NCBI GenBank assembly: GCA_020205615.1
Contig: CM035171.1
Coordinates: 7,085,399 to 7,149,398 of the forward strand
Direction of reading: 5' to 3'
Source: Panax quinquefolius
Taxonomy: Eukaryota > Streptophyta > Magnoliopsida > Apiales > Araliaceae
Length of the DNA: 64,000 bases
This document shows positions 1 to 11,187 of the stretch, in pieces. A program made the position numbers and the translations under genes. The notes below the pieces were generated by a model. That model made no database searches. It was not told the DNA's origin and worked only from the letters and a program-made list of their open reading frames with translations. Every line of letters starts with the position of its first letter. The stretch's first letter is position 1.

Positions 1-1021
1 GTTATGTATAGGGTATACCACTTTTACAAAGTTATTCCAATGTAATAATAATGAATGGAATAACGAAGTTCTCTTCATGAATAAGAAAGAATAACACCCA
101 TTACTGCATGTAAACAAATAATACCCCTTCCGTAAAAGACACCGGGATATCAAAGTAGTGAAGTACTGTAATACTCTTCTTCTTTCTCTATAGATTTTCT
201 CTATAGCTTCTCTCTATAATTTCTCTCTAGAGAGTTTCAAAGAATTCGTAAGAAAATAATGAAGGAATGAGCTTATTTATAGGAAAATAGAATGCATAAG
301 AACTAATCCATGAACGGTCCATTGATTTACTTTAATCCGACGGTCCATATTTAAAAGCAAAATCTTTTAAATAAAATATAATATATTCTATTTATATAAA
401 AACATTTTACTATGCAAATACTATGCAACACTATGCAAAACACTATGCAAAACACTATGCAACACTATGCATAATAAAATATAATATATTCTATTTATAG
501 AATAACTTTAATAAAGTATTCTATTTTATATAAAAGATGTTTCGCTTTTATTACGTTAATAATACGAATAAAACAAAACGTCATTATCGCTATAATAATT
601 CATATTATTAATCGACAATAATGGAATCAAACCGAGTGACTTCTCACATAAAGCATCAATAATCAATACCGGTGTCTTCTTGTGCAACCACACGTATTCA
701 TTGTTTTTTTTACTACCGAGTAGTTCAACAAGATCAACGGTAAAACTTCCGCCGTTATTTCAATAAAATATTTTTTGTCGTTTTCTTAATCCGAATAATA
801 ATTACATTAGGGGTCCACTGAATGATTGAGCATTGTGCGAATATTCCCCGCTAAACCAAGAATATTCCCCAACCAATCGAATATAATATAACCACTTGCA
901 TACTTTGCAAAATTTATAAATACTACCCACAACTATAATATTATCTCAAATTCACACCATAATATTAAAAAAATTATTTCGACAAAATTTAAATCTTTAT
1001 TGATAAAATCAGGGTCTCACA
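1..1021 (-). repeat. 3' LTR of gypsy element A, partial
   Basis: The first 1021 bases match 25810-26832 of the complete shared LTR. The left part is outside the window. On the minus strand the LTR begins TGTGAGACCC at 1021, next to a purine-rich tract. A TATA-like site lies at about 274-281 (minus). Short ATGCAAxACT repeats (about 410-475) and GAATATTC-type motifs near 838-885 are in U3. Confidence 0.9.
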
Positions 1022-1456
1022 ATCTCCCCTCCTTATGGAATTTCACCCTCGAAATTAGGGTACGATACTGATATGATAAAGAGGTAAGGATACCTTGAAT
1101 ACCTTTATCGTAAAAAAATATTAAATTCATCTTCGCAATCCTATTAAAGATATCAATTCATCTTTTTTCTACAGCCAAAGATATACAACTCGTAAAACCA
1201 ATAATCTTTGAGACGCGACTTAATAAGTATCACGACCACGAATTATCCATGCACCAACGGCAAGGATATTCGTGTTTTCAATTACTGATCATGATTATAC
1301 CGAATAATCCTTGGTCATAATCATACCAAGTTTATCAATGCACTACTACGAAAGATGACTTTTACCACATCCATGAATTAATATTTCATTCACGAGACTC
1401 ACCTCAATAATTAATTCATATCATCGAATCATCCCCGCACTGTACGTGCCAAGGAT
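1022..1456 (-). pseudogene. Polypurine tract and last codons of pol of element A, joined to repeat-derived sequence
   Basis: On the minus strand the purine tract AAGGAGGGGAGAT lies directly upstream of the LTR. Just upstream, about 1025-1110 matches the extreme 3' end of pol in element C (the stretch ending in the frame before 17,499). Upstream of about 1110 the match stops and degenerate copies of the 57-bp repeat begin, for example near 1228-1275. The pol deletion therefore ends within the last few dozen codons. Confidence 0.7.
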
Positions 1457-2040
1457 ATTCATTAGTATCACGACCACGAATTATCCATGCGCGCTACTGA
1501 CCAAAGATAATTGTGTATTCATTAGTATCACGACCACAAATTATCCATACACTACTACCAAAGATAATCGTGTATTCATTAGTATCACGACCACAAATTA
1601 TCCATGCACTACTACCAAAGATAATCGTGTATTCATTAAGTATCACGACCACGAATTATCCATGCACTACGCGCAAAGATAATCGTGTATTCATTAGTAT
1701 CACGACCACAAATTATCCATGCACTACTACGGCAAAGATAATCGTATTCATTAATATCACGACCACGAATTATCCATGCACTACTACTACCAAAGATAAT
1801 CGTGTATTCATTAGTATCACGACCACAAATTATCCATGCACTACTACCAAAGATAATCGTGTATTCATTAGTATCACGACCACGAATTATCCATGCACTA
1901 CTACCAAAGATAATCGTGTATTCATTAGTATCACGACCACAAATTATCCATGCACTACTACCAAAGATAATTGTGTATTCATTAAGATCACGACCACAAA
2001 TTATCCATGCACTACTACCAAAGATAATTGTGTATTCAAT
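1457..2040 (-). repeat. 57-bp tandem repeat, ten units, inside body A
   Basis: Ten consecutive units of about 57 bp, starting near 1459, 1517, 1574, 1631, 1689, 1746, 1806, 1863, 1920 and 1977. Each contains the plus-strand motifs TATCACGACCAC and TTATCCATGCACTACTACC, then AAAGATAATCGTGTATTC. The unit is a multiple of three and free of stops in two plus-strand frames, which gives fortuitous ORFs rich in SITTTNYPCTTTKDN-like residues. The unit resembles part of the element C LTR (about 12,100-12,160, opposite strand), so it is probably LTR-derived. Body B has the same ten-unit array. Confidence 0.92.
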
Positions 2041-3390
2041 TACTTGTTATGATTATACCGAAATACAATCTCGGTCATAATCATACCAAGTCCATCTATG
2101 CACTTCTGAGCCACGAGATGACTTTCAACATAATATAAACATGAGGATAATGATATAAAGAATCAATCAAATGAGATAAAGGATAAATATTAAACATTTA
2201 TAATATAATTTATCCGAGATTCAAGAATATCCCCATGTTATCAATCACTTAATAATCTCATAATCTAATATCATTAATATTATAACAATATTTTAATCAT
2301 TTCTTAAATTTATAAACAATTTATCTCAATTGTTTACGCTTTACCATATAATGCATTTAATCATTCAAAAATGCCATACTCATAAGATATCATCACCAAT
2401 TATCAAATTCCTCATCAAAAAAATATACATATACTCTATGTAGGATTCTCTAGCCATAAAATCCTATTTTCAACTTTGTTACTTCACATAACATATTTAA
2501 CTCATATGTTCGTAACTAAACTATTTTCATAAAAAATACCAAATCAGTCCCAAAAATATTTCTTTTCTGGGATTTAGCATAATATAGTCCCATAATGAAA
2601 ATATATTTTTCTCGGAATTTTTAAAATTCATTTACTATTTTTCAAAAATCAATTTCTAATTAATTCCTTAAGAAATTAGCTACCTCAAGTTTAACTCCAA
2701 AAATACCCAAATCTTGGCAAGACCTTACACATGTTAACGTGAGCTTCTAGTTTAAATTTCATGGTCATCCTGAGTTATAGAACTTTCTGTTATAGCGTTT
2801 TTCATTTTAAAAACCTAAATATTGAAATAGTCATAACTTGCTCATTTTAAGTCGAGAATGAGCTCATTTTTGGACAGGAGGTACTTTATACCATATACTT
2901 TCATGTCCCAAAAGGCCAGAATTTTTCTCATAATTTAAGTGGCCGAAACAGCCCTCTAAAATCATGGCAGAACTTTTTTCTGGTTTTTGCAGCTTTGCAC
3001 TCCTTTGCTAACATCAGTCCACACAAAAATCTACAATACCTTTTCCAGTAATTCCACTTAGATTAGTTAGCTAACTCATAGATCTAACTCTAGGACTTGA
3101 CCACACTCAAAAATTCAAAATATAATAGGAGATATGGTCAATTGAATTTCATGTTACGTTTTTCACCAAAATCTGATTTTTCAACCCTTTGTGATTTCTA
3201 AGAAACTTTCATGTTTTCACATAATAACCACATAACTCATCATAACACTTACTAATACTTCATATACCCATGATTTTCATTAGTCCAATGCTTTTATTAT
3301 GACTTTCATCATAAACCACGTAAACAGATCCTTTTAGTTGAAGAAATATTTGAGGGTTTAAGAAATGGGTTTTTGATCTTTGGGTCAATA
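2041..3390 (-). other. Noncoding filler replacing pol in body A
   Basis: About 1.35 kb of AT-rich sequence with no credible coding region on either strand. It is nearly identical to 27847-29190 in body B, so it was present before A and B duplicated. I see no similarity to RT, RNase H or integrase. It lies exactly where pol lies in element C. Its origin is not recognisable by eye. Confidence 0.75.
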
Positions 3391-4066
3391 CAAAATTCGA
3401 TTTCACGCCTAGGGTAGGCTAGGAAATCTTCAAGAATACGTCAAGAAATTTATTAATGATAGAAATATCATTCAAAATTGCTACTCTTATCCAAGACTTG
3501 GATAATGCGTTACATTGATACCAACTGTGACTTCTATCCTTTAACCTAGATAAAGACCTCACAATGATACCTATCAACTTGTCATCGCCATTCACGACGT
3601 CGCCTACGAAAAGTCCGCTTTGCATTTCCACACAAGGAAGTCAACAACGAAAGGATCGGGGCTCTTTACTTATGGCTTGATATGACAATGATTGACTTTA
3701 GTGGTTTGGTTACTTTGAATTCGCATGAAAGCTAACAACTTTACTAAAATCATGATGAGTATTTAGCCAATCGATTTCTAAAGTCACATCAAAGACAAAT
3801 ATTTTCAAAGAGATAAGATCGACAGGTAATGTGAAAGTGTTTATTTGAATCAAACAAGATTTAAAAATAGTAGCGGTAACGAAGGCTCCTACTAACGAAG
3901 TTTCAACCAATAAGTCAAAGTTTAACTTCTTCGGAGTCAAATTCAAACGTTGAACACAACTAGGTGAAATAAAAGAGTGGGTAGAACGGGTATCTAACAC
4001 GGTATAGACTTCGTAAGAGCTTATGATTAACTTACCCGTGATAATTTTATTCAGGTTCCTCGTCAC
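3391..4066 (-). pseudogene. Protease and start of RT of element A (truncated pol)
   Basis: Minus strand. The segment 3710-4066 encodes a retropepsin-type aspartic protease: EVYTVLDTRSTHSFISP, then a conserved LTLPVDLISLK-like stretch (TFTLPVDLISLK) and EIDWL. The catalytic D-T-G/S motif reads D-T-R. The triplet lies at a site that reads CCGG in element C (14,136-14,139), so this may be a base-call error. Segment 3419-3631 continues with ILNDISIINKFLDV and up to the residues matching REIEFCID at the start of RT in C. Homology then stops at about 3390. The frame changes between the two parts. Protease would process Gag-Pol in virus-like particles. Confidence 0.75.
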
Positions 4067-4087
4067 GAGAAAAAAAAACGCTCTCTC

Positions 4088-4907
4088 TTAAACTACCGGC
4101 TTTGGTTTGTCTGGGATAGCCTTTGGTGCCTCCATCCTAGTTGAATTTGTCTTTGGTAAATGACAAAATCGAGCTAAGTGACCTTCTCTTCCACAATTAT
4201 AACATGCTTTGGACGGCATGGCGCAATTTGGACTGATGTGTCCCTCTCCTCCGCATTTGAAACATATAATAGGTGGTCCTTCTTCTTCCTTAACAACAAA
4301 ATTTGGTAATCGACGTCTTTCCATCATTGTTGAATCTCCTTTTCTTGAAATGTCCATTCTTATTATTTTGGCCCCGATTACCACCGGGAAGTGGTTACCA
4401 TATCCGGCCTTGCTGATTCCTCCACGCTTGTTGTCACCGCTTGATGACTACTCTCATTGGTATTATAATTTTGCCGGTTTGCTTTCTTTTTTAGTTGCGT
4501 TGACTAAGTTATCGCTACTTCCACTAATCGAGCCCTATTTACAACATCCTAATAAAAACACGGTTTATGAGAAATAAGATGTTGACGTATCTCCGCTTCA
4601 AACCTCTTAAAACATTAGCGCCATTCTCTCTTCATTATCCACCAAATGGGACGAAACCGTGATAACTCATAAAAATTTTGCCTCGTATTGCGACACGGTC
4701 CATACTATTTTGTTCCAACTTGATAAACTCCACCTCCTTCATGTGGCGAATACTTTCGGAAAGTATTTGTCGTTGAATGCGACTCCTGGAACTTCTCCCA
4801 AGATATCTTCAAGATGCAGAAGTTGAGTACGCTTTTGGAGATTCCCACCAAGAATCGCCTCTCCAAGCAACATAAAAGGCGTGAAAGGAACCTTTTGCTC
4901 CTCGGAG
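4088..4907 (-). pseudogene. Gag C-terminal half with two CCHC zinc knuckles, element A
   Basis: Minus strand. At 4088-4384 two nucleocapsid zinc knuckles are visible: CFKCGGEGHISPNC and CYNCGREGHLARFC, each C-x2-C-x4-H-x4-C. They are followed by a K/P-rich tail (PKAIPDKPKPVV). Knuckles of this kind bind the element RNA for packaging. Upstream, 4385-4907 holds the gag core in several frames (matching 13,200-13,640 of C), broken by small indels. The gene is then interrupted at 4907 by the copia insertion and resumes at 23,878. Confidence 0.85.
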
Positions 4908-6779
4908 TATTAGGTTTGTAATATTAAAGAACGCAATCAAATTGCAAAAATAATGCGGAAGCGTGTAAAATCAGAGTTTAAAAATTTACAAACCATATAC
5001 CCGGATCACCCTTTATGCATAATTATTAATTAAACGAAAAGATAAAGAATAAATCATACCCTTGAAGATCGAGCTTCCTCAGGTACAAGTTCACTTCCAA
5101 ATCCTTTCGCGTTCAATCTTGAATCCACCGGGTTTGGTTCCTTCCTTTGATCAACGTTAGCCACCCAAATGTTTGGCCTCTAGAGGTGATCCACCAAGGA
5201 AGAATAAAATTCAAGAAGATGGGTGTTATGGCTAACCCTAGTTTTCTATCTCTATAGAAAAGGCATACTCCCAACAACTTGGAATTATTACGTACTTTAT
5301 TAAAGTCAACAACCCATCCCACCCATAATAAGACTCCTCTTATTTATAGATGTAAATGACCCACCTTAACAATTAAGGAATTGGGTTTTAATTAATTAAT
5401 TCTTTTAATTAATTAAGCTCCTAATCTTATTAGGGATAATTAATTAAACTCCTTTAACTAATTTTCCTTCCTAATCCAATTAGGAATAAATGAGAGTACT
5501 TATATTAAATTAATTCCTAAACTCTTTTAGAAATTAAAATAATAATAATTGTAATAATATTAATAAGACTCCTCTTATTAATTTATATTTAATATTTCTA
5601 AAATATTAAATAATAAATATTAAGCTATTTAATTTATTCTATCACCATAGATTAAATTAAATATACTTAACTATATTATTACGATTATGCCATTAACTTC
5701 TTAAATAATTATTCTTCCTTTTATGGTGTGACCCTTTAGGTTCTCCATATTAAACCTATTGTGAATAAATCAATTAGAATAATTCTAATCTTATTTAAAT
5801 AAATAAATTAAACAAATAATTTATTTAAATAAATAATATTTATTCTACAATAGGGATAAGCCTCCCTAGCGATCAACGACTTTCCGGATAATATAGATTT
5901 CAACATTAATCATAAAAGAACCTTTGAGTAAATAGTTACTTATAATTCAATCCTTCCACCATACAATGTCCCAATTAAATATAAGACATGGAATTTCATC
6001 AAGTCTTATTTTATTTAATTATATGCATTTCGATCCTTAAATGCACAACTCCAAATAATGCAAATTAGAAACTCCTTTCTAATTTCATTCTCCTTATAAC
6101 CAAGGACTCTTGGGTTGTCATTTATCGAATCACATAGGACATTTCTCTTCTTTTATTAGAAGTGGTAGATTCTTTATTGATCATACATTATCTCCATGTA
6201 CAACTTATTATACTCAAGCATACCCTTTGATATACCCTAAGGGTCTTAAGGAATAAGTCAAAGTATAACTCATCATACACAAGATCTATGATGATCTCAA
6301 GTCCAAGGATCACTTGTACTACTATCACTACAGAATTCTATTGACGAGCAAATAAAACTCCATTAGGTATTCCTTAGCGAGCCACGTTCGATGAACTTAT
6401 TCTCTAATAAGCACCTACATACTTGCTTTAGTGTCTCCACACAAATGATCATGAGATCAATCATCCTCATCCAATGAAAGCAAGCAACGTATGTACTTAA
6501 TCTATCCGGATTCACTAATCCCCAATTTAGTAATCCAATGATTGGGAACTATTTTAGTTTTAAGCTTTCAAAGAATTTAGATCTCATTAGAATGATCATC
6601 ATCATTATTCTAAAAGCATTGCTTAAAACTATGGGTTTATCACATATTATAAAACAGCATCATGTAGATAATTAAAAGCCTTTAATAAATTAATACTTTT
6701 TATTAATAAATGAATAAGATTGTTACAAAGTATATGCTTTATCATCAAACATGATTGGCTTGTGTGCATACTACTTTCA
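4908..6779 (-). repeat. 3' LTR of the copia element
   Basis: 1872 bp, nearly identical to 22016-23877. Ends in CTTTCA at 6779. The left terminal base pair differs from the other LTR (TATTAGG against TGTTAGG). Very AT-rich, with blocks of AATTAATTAATTC and TTAAATAAATAAA. Short spurious ORFs inside it (for example 5113-5322) have no support. Confidence 0.92.
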
Positions 6780-6794
6780 ATCTCCCACTTGCAC
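6780..6794 (-). promoter_or_regulatory. Copia polypurine tract
   Basis: On the minus strand the sequence GTGCAAGTGGGAGAT lies directly upstream of the 3' LTR. Tracts of the form AAGTGGGAGA at this place are typical of plant copia elements and prime plus-strand DNA synthesis. Confidence 0.85.
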
Positions 6795-7388
6795 TAAAAA
6801 GCCAATCGTCATGGTAACTCATACTCTTCTTCTTTCTCTAAGTGACGATTATCCTGTTTGTTGGATAATCTTTAGTTAATGGATATGTAATGTTGTTCAT
6901 GAGAGTCCACTATCTCTATAGTGATTTCCCATCTTCCAATGATTCTAATAATCAAATGAAAGTGCCACAACACATGTTTAGATCCAAGATGAGACTTGGG
7001 AACTATTCCTAGTTCTGTAATGAACTTTTAATCCAAACAATCAACTTGCAGCTTCATTTATAGCTATATACTTTGTCTTTATCACTAAACCAAAGAACTC
7101 TTTTGCTATTTGGAACCTTTCCATTCATCGCACCCATTGCTCAAGGTAACCCTTTACCTTAAAGTGGATTTTTCTCGTCGTCTTGGTTGCGTCTCGAAAA
7201 CTTGAGTGCATTAAGCCCTCTAGTTTTAATTTAGACCCACCATGAATATGATCACATCCTTAGTGCCGATCAAGCACTTTAAGACGTTTTTCACCGACTC
7301 ATAGTGAACTTCTCCGAATATGACCGTGATCAACATCGGTCTCGTACATTTCATTGCATACATGATTGTCACTCATGCGACCTCTCTT
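6795..7388 (-). pseudogene. RNase H end of copia pol
   Basis: Minus strand, with stops and frame changes. Recognisable pieces are KYIAINEAAS (copia RNase H usually has AEYVAISEA), a SKH-like and FHLIREIIGR-like stretch near 6,930, and a terminal YHDDWL-like piece just before the PPT. RNase H removes RNA from the RNA/DNA hybrid during reverse transcription. Decayed. Confidence 0.65.
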
Positions 7389-7754
7389 TTAGAGTCTCAT
7401 GGGGACTATTAAGAGAGATACTCCATAGCTCATCGACATGAGACATCTCTTGGAGTTTGCCATGCTAAACGACTTTAGCATCAAATGAATATACATTCCT
7501 TGGGTTAAGTTGAGCATCCTTTTAAATCTATCTATATAGATTTGTATCCCCAATTTAGATACTCTTCCCAAATCAATGGAAGAATGTTTAGACAACTTTA
7601 TCTTTACTGATTGTAGCATTGGTATGTAATTCCTCATCCGTAGTATATCAACATATAATACTAGAAATTTCACGACTCTCCCACTGACCCTTTTGTACAC
7701 ACTAGGTTCATTCTTATTTTTGATAAAATCAAACTCTTTTGATTGCCTCATCAA
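7389..7754 (-). pseudogene. Copia reverse transcriptase, C-terminal part
   Basis: Minus strand, 121 residues open. The stretch FDFIKNKNEPSVYKRVSG then VVKFLVLYVDILRMRN corresponds to the RT palm. The active site is normally YVDD; here it reads YVD-I, with one D lost. It continues IPMLQSVKIKLSKHSS and GIQIYIDRFKRML, as in plant copia RT. The N-terminal half of RT is missing: the sequence upstream jumps from the integrase C-terminal tail straight to this point, so the element cannot be autonomous as read. Confidence 0.85.
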
Positions 7755-8640
7755 AACGAATGTTCCATATTTGAGAATATTGCTTCAATCAATTTCTCTG
7801 AGTGTCTACAACTCTTAACTCATCGTATGTAACTGGATCATCATCTTCTATGATGCGTACCTCATCATCATCATCTATGATGAATCCATACCTCCTAGGT
7901 ATCTTCTGTCTTATTCCGATTTACGATTGATTTGTGGTACAATAGGTCTATCTACAGGTTCCTCTTATTTGACTTATAGTGTTTTGTGGTTCTTGAACTT
8001 TTCAAGATCTATTATCCTCCCACTAGCCCTTCAATGATAAACACCTTTATCTTAGAAGGAAGCGTGTTTTGCAATAAACACCTTTTGCTAAGTAGGATTA
8101 TAGAACATTTACCCTAAACTTACTTTAGGATGTCCCACAAATCTGTATTTGTCAAATCTTGTCCCAAGCTTATCCTTTGAAACCTTTTCACATAAGTTGG
8201 ACAACCCCTTATCTTAACATACTTAGGATTAGAAATCCTCCCTGTCCATAACTTTTATGGAGTCTTGGGGTCGGATTTAGAGGTTACCATTTTCGTAGAT
8301 ATGCAGCCATTTCTAGGACATGACCCTAGAAGGATACTGGAATGTCGGTAAAATCATTATGGACTGCACCATGTCCAACAAGGTACGATTTTTCCATTCA
8401 GATACATAAATCATTTATTACATATCAGGAGGCGTCCATTATGAGAAAACCATTTGAGATGATCAAGAAACTTATTGCACAAGTATTTATTCCTTGATCT
8501 AATCAAAGAATCTTAATACTTTGCCAATTTGTTTCATTTCTGAATTCTTTGAACCTTTCAAATAATTCACAATTGTATTTCAGAAAATACACACATTCAA
8601 CTCTTTGAATGATCATCTCCTTTTTCTTACACTAATTTGT
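7755..8640 (-). pseudogene. Copia integrase C-terminal region and RT-proximal linker, heavily decayed
   Basis: Minus strand. Fragments in different frames resemble the copia integrase end: GHVLEMAAY near 8,300, then a stretch near 8,160-8,250 corresponding to the KRLGPKSD region, QEPQNT near 7,990, and RYGFIIDDDDEVRIIEDDD near 7,830-7,895. Stops are frequent. The catalytic DDE core expected between here and 8641 is not visible, so it was probably deleted. Confidence 0.55.
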
Positions 8641-8916
8641 TCAATATGCAAAATTATTTTCATGTAAGTCAAGTATACAAAATTTATTAAGTAATATTCC
8701 AGTTTTATACAAAATATTATTATTATAAATAGAACAACAATTGTTCTTAATTATAATACCAAAGATTTCATTATCCAACAATAAAATGGAAATAATATTT
8801 TTAACAAGAACTGGAATACAATAACAACTTATTGACTTAATAGATTTGCCCGTAGGCATTGCTAAACTATAAGTTTCTATGGCTAATATGGCAACCTTTG
8901 CTACATTTCCATACAT
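8641..8916 (-). pseudogene. GAG-pre-integrase segment of copia pol
   Basis: Minus strand, 91 residues. The pattern GNVAKVAILAIETYSLAMP, then CYCIPVLVKNIISI, then CSIYNNN and NKFCILDL matches the segment between protease and integrase in plant copia polyproteins (usual form NG.KVAA.AVGTY, CYYVP....NIISV). It may follow the protease, which I cannot identify. Several unusual residues suggest decay. Confidence 0.7.
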
Positions 8917-9215
8917 AGGATTACTTATATTTGTTTAGCTTTCTACTTCTCTTGGTCCCTTCATAAATCTATATTTATGATAACCAAAGTCGGTTATCCA
9001 ATACCCAAGTAGAACCTTGACTTAAAGAAAAATTTATTTCAATCATGAACAAAATCGTATTATGGCAAAACTTCACTAAGCTTCTTTGGTTAGCCTCTCG
9101 CAAGATGCTTCTCATGATTTCTTTCCGGTGTCCAGTGCTTATTGTAGTGGAAGCAAACTCCTTTCTTTATCCGTGACGATTTTGTTCTTATTATCCTTTG
9201 TTTATGCCTTTCTAT

Positions 9216-9888
9216 TTACCTTCTTTGAATCGTTCTTCTTTTGAGGAAGATCCTTTTGGCCCCTACCAAGAAGACTTGGTCTTTATTGGTTGAAAAGTGA
9301 CTCTCATCATTTTTCAACATATTAAGCAAATCGTGAAGGCGATATCTAGCTTGTTCATATGAAAATTCACAACAATTGTGAGAGAGGAGTCCGGGAGTGA
9401 GTCTGAGATCAAATCTTGGCTCAACTCTCCATCCATGACAAAACCCGTTGTCTAATTGATCAATCAAATTGATTATGTTAAGAACTTTTTGTCTGCATCT
9501 TATAGTGCCATTGGCCATTCTAGATCGGAAGAGCTCCTTAGATATCTCGATATCTATCGGTCCTACTTTCCTCACCATCAACTACTTGATGTGCGGGAAT
9601 ATAGTAGGAGCATCCATAGTTTCATCTTGTGGACGAAGCTCAAGCGTTACTCGTGGATGCGAGCATGATGCGTTGAGCTAATCATGCATCATCTTGCCAC
9701 TTTCTAAAAGTAGCAATCTCTTCCTCGGAGGCATTATGCGCAACCATTCTGCGGAGGATAAGCGTATTAAGGACATAAGATAGCTTTTCACCATGAGAAC
9801 TTTTCTCAATTTCCTTAACCAATCCGTTTAATTGATTCCAGTTAATTTAGCATCTAATATGCTTCGCGATGATAGTAATTTTAGACAT
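9216..9888 (-). pseudogene. Copia gag (UBN2-type)
   Basis: Minus strand. The best preserved part (9216-9581) contains EISKELFRSRMANGT, VLNIINLIDQLDN, a Leu-rich segment, LLNMLKNDESHF and STNKDQVFLVG, all typical of the UBN2 gag domain of plant copia elements. The probable start ATG is at 9888 (MSKIT), about 300 bp upstream, but frames change and stops interrupt. A degenerate zinc knuckle follows at about 9,080-9,170. Gag forms the virus-like particle. The junction with element C lies about 300 bp upstream of the ATG. Confidence 0.75.
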
Positions 9889-10812
9889 TGTAAAATTCTC
9901 GTAAATGAATTTGTATTTAACAACATTTTAACATACATTCTTTTATTAATTACCAAAATAATTTAGGTCTTGTTTTAAATTGGTATCTCTCACTATTTTC
10001 TTCAAACTATATTACCCTCACTTATATAGTTCGGCAAAATCTAATTAAAGATTTGCTAGTGAGAATAAGGATCCCATTTCAAATGTATATAGCCTCAAAG
10101 TGACACACAACAAACTATATATAAATAAATAGGTAGACAACTTTTGTCAATTACATCAACTATGCAACTCCTTGTATTTTGCCTCTTAGATTATTTTTGT
10201 AAGACCCAAGCTTTTATAAATAAAGATGAATTTTTCTATAAATATTATTTTTGAATATTATGGAATAAATTTGATATAATGTTATAGTTGTGGGTAATAT
10301 TTATAAATTTTGCAAAGTATGCAAGTTGTTATAAAATATTCGTTTGGTCGGGAATATTCTTTTGTTAGGGAATATTAAATACAATGGCTCAATCATTGGT
10401 GGACCCCACAACATTATTGTCGGATTGAGAAAACGACAAAAAATATTTTATAAAAATAACTACGGAGGTGTTACCGTTAAAACTGTTGAACTACCCGGTG
10501 GTAAAAAATACGATGTCTGGCGTGGTTGTATAAGTAAGCACTAAGATTGATTATTGATGCTTACGTGAGAAGTCACTCACCTATACTCTCAATTATCACT
10601 ACAAGATAATTTCGCATCATATCTCTTATATTATTGATTCAATTATTGTCACAAGATCATCCGTATATATATGTTATAGTATTAAATCAATAATTGAGAT
10701 GACAAGTTATAAATGATTAATAATTGTTGAAAGATTAAATATGTGTTATGATTTGTGGTAAGTTTGATTATTTTATGGGGGCCTATATGTCATCATCTAA
10801 GAGTCTCTTCAA

Positions 10813-11046
10813 TCGATAGTATTTACCTTCGTCGATAGTAATTACCTTCAATCAATAGTAATTACCTTTGTCATATAGTATTTACCTTCGTCGATAGTAA
10901 TTACCTTCGTCAATAGTAATTACCCTTGTGAATAGTATTTACCTTCGTCGATAAGTAATTACCTTCGTCGAATAGTAATTACCTTTGTGAATAGTATTTA
11001 CCTTCGTCAATAGTATTTACCTTCGTTAATAGTAATTACCTTTACC
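10813..11046 (+). repeat. 19-bp minisatellite in U3 of the 5' LTR, about 12 units
   Basis: Units of ATAGTA(A/T)TTACCTTCGTC, alternating AATT and ATTT forms. I count about 12 here and about 9 in the 3' LTR. Confidence 0.88.
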
Positions 11047-11178
11047 AGACGTCGAACCACTTGTCGTTTCACATTCTGAGCGTCCGAACCACTTGTCGTT
11101 TCACATTACAAAAAGTCAAACCAAATAAGTCAAGCCACTTGCCTTTTCACACTAAGCGGTGCTAAGCTAGAAATCTTC

Positions 11179-11187
11179 TATAAATAG
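11179..11187 (+). promoter_or_regulatory. TATA box of the 5' LTR
   Basis: TATAAATAG in the context CTTCTATAAATAGAGG. The D/E LTRs have the equivalent CCTATAAATAGG. It probably sets the start of the genomic transcript about 30 bases downstream. Confidence 0.75.

Noticed and set aside
1457..2040. CRISPR-like array of repeats
   Set aside because: Units are contiguous with no unique spacers, and the DNA is a plant retrotransposon.
1446..2080. Long plus-strand frames with 19-residue repeats, as if coding a repeat protein
   Set aside because: They are by-products of a 57-bp repeat without stops. Several frames and both strands are open, frames switch where units have indels, and no start context or domain is present.
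10344..10544. 66-codon frame in the 5' LTR of C
   Set aside because: Inside U3. The matching frame in the 3' LTR is broken and its residues are not conserved.
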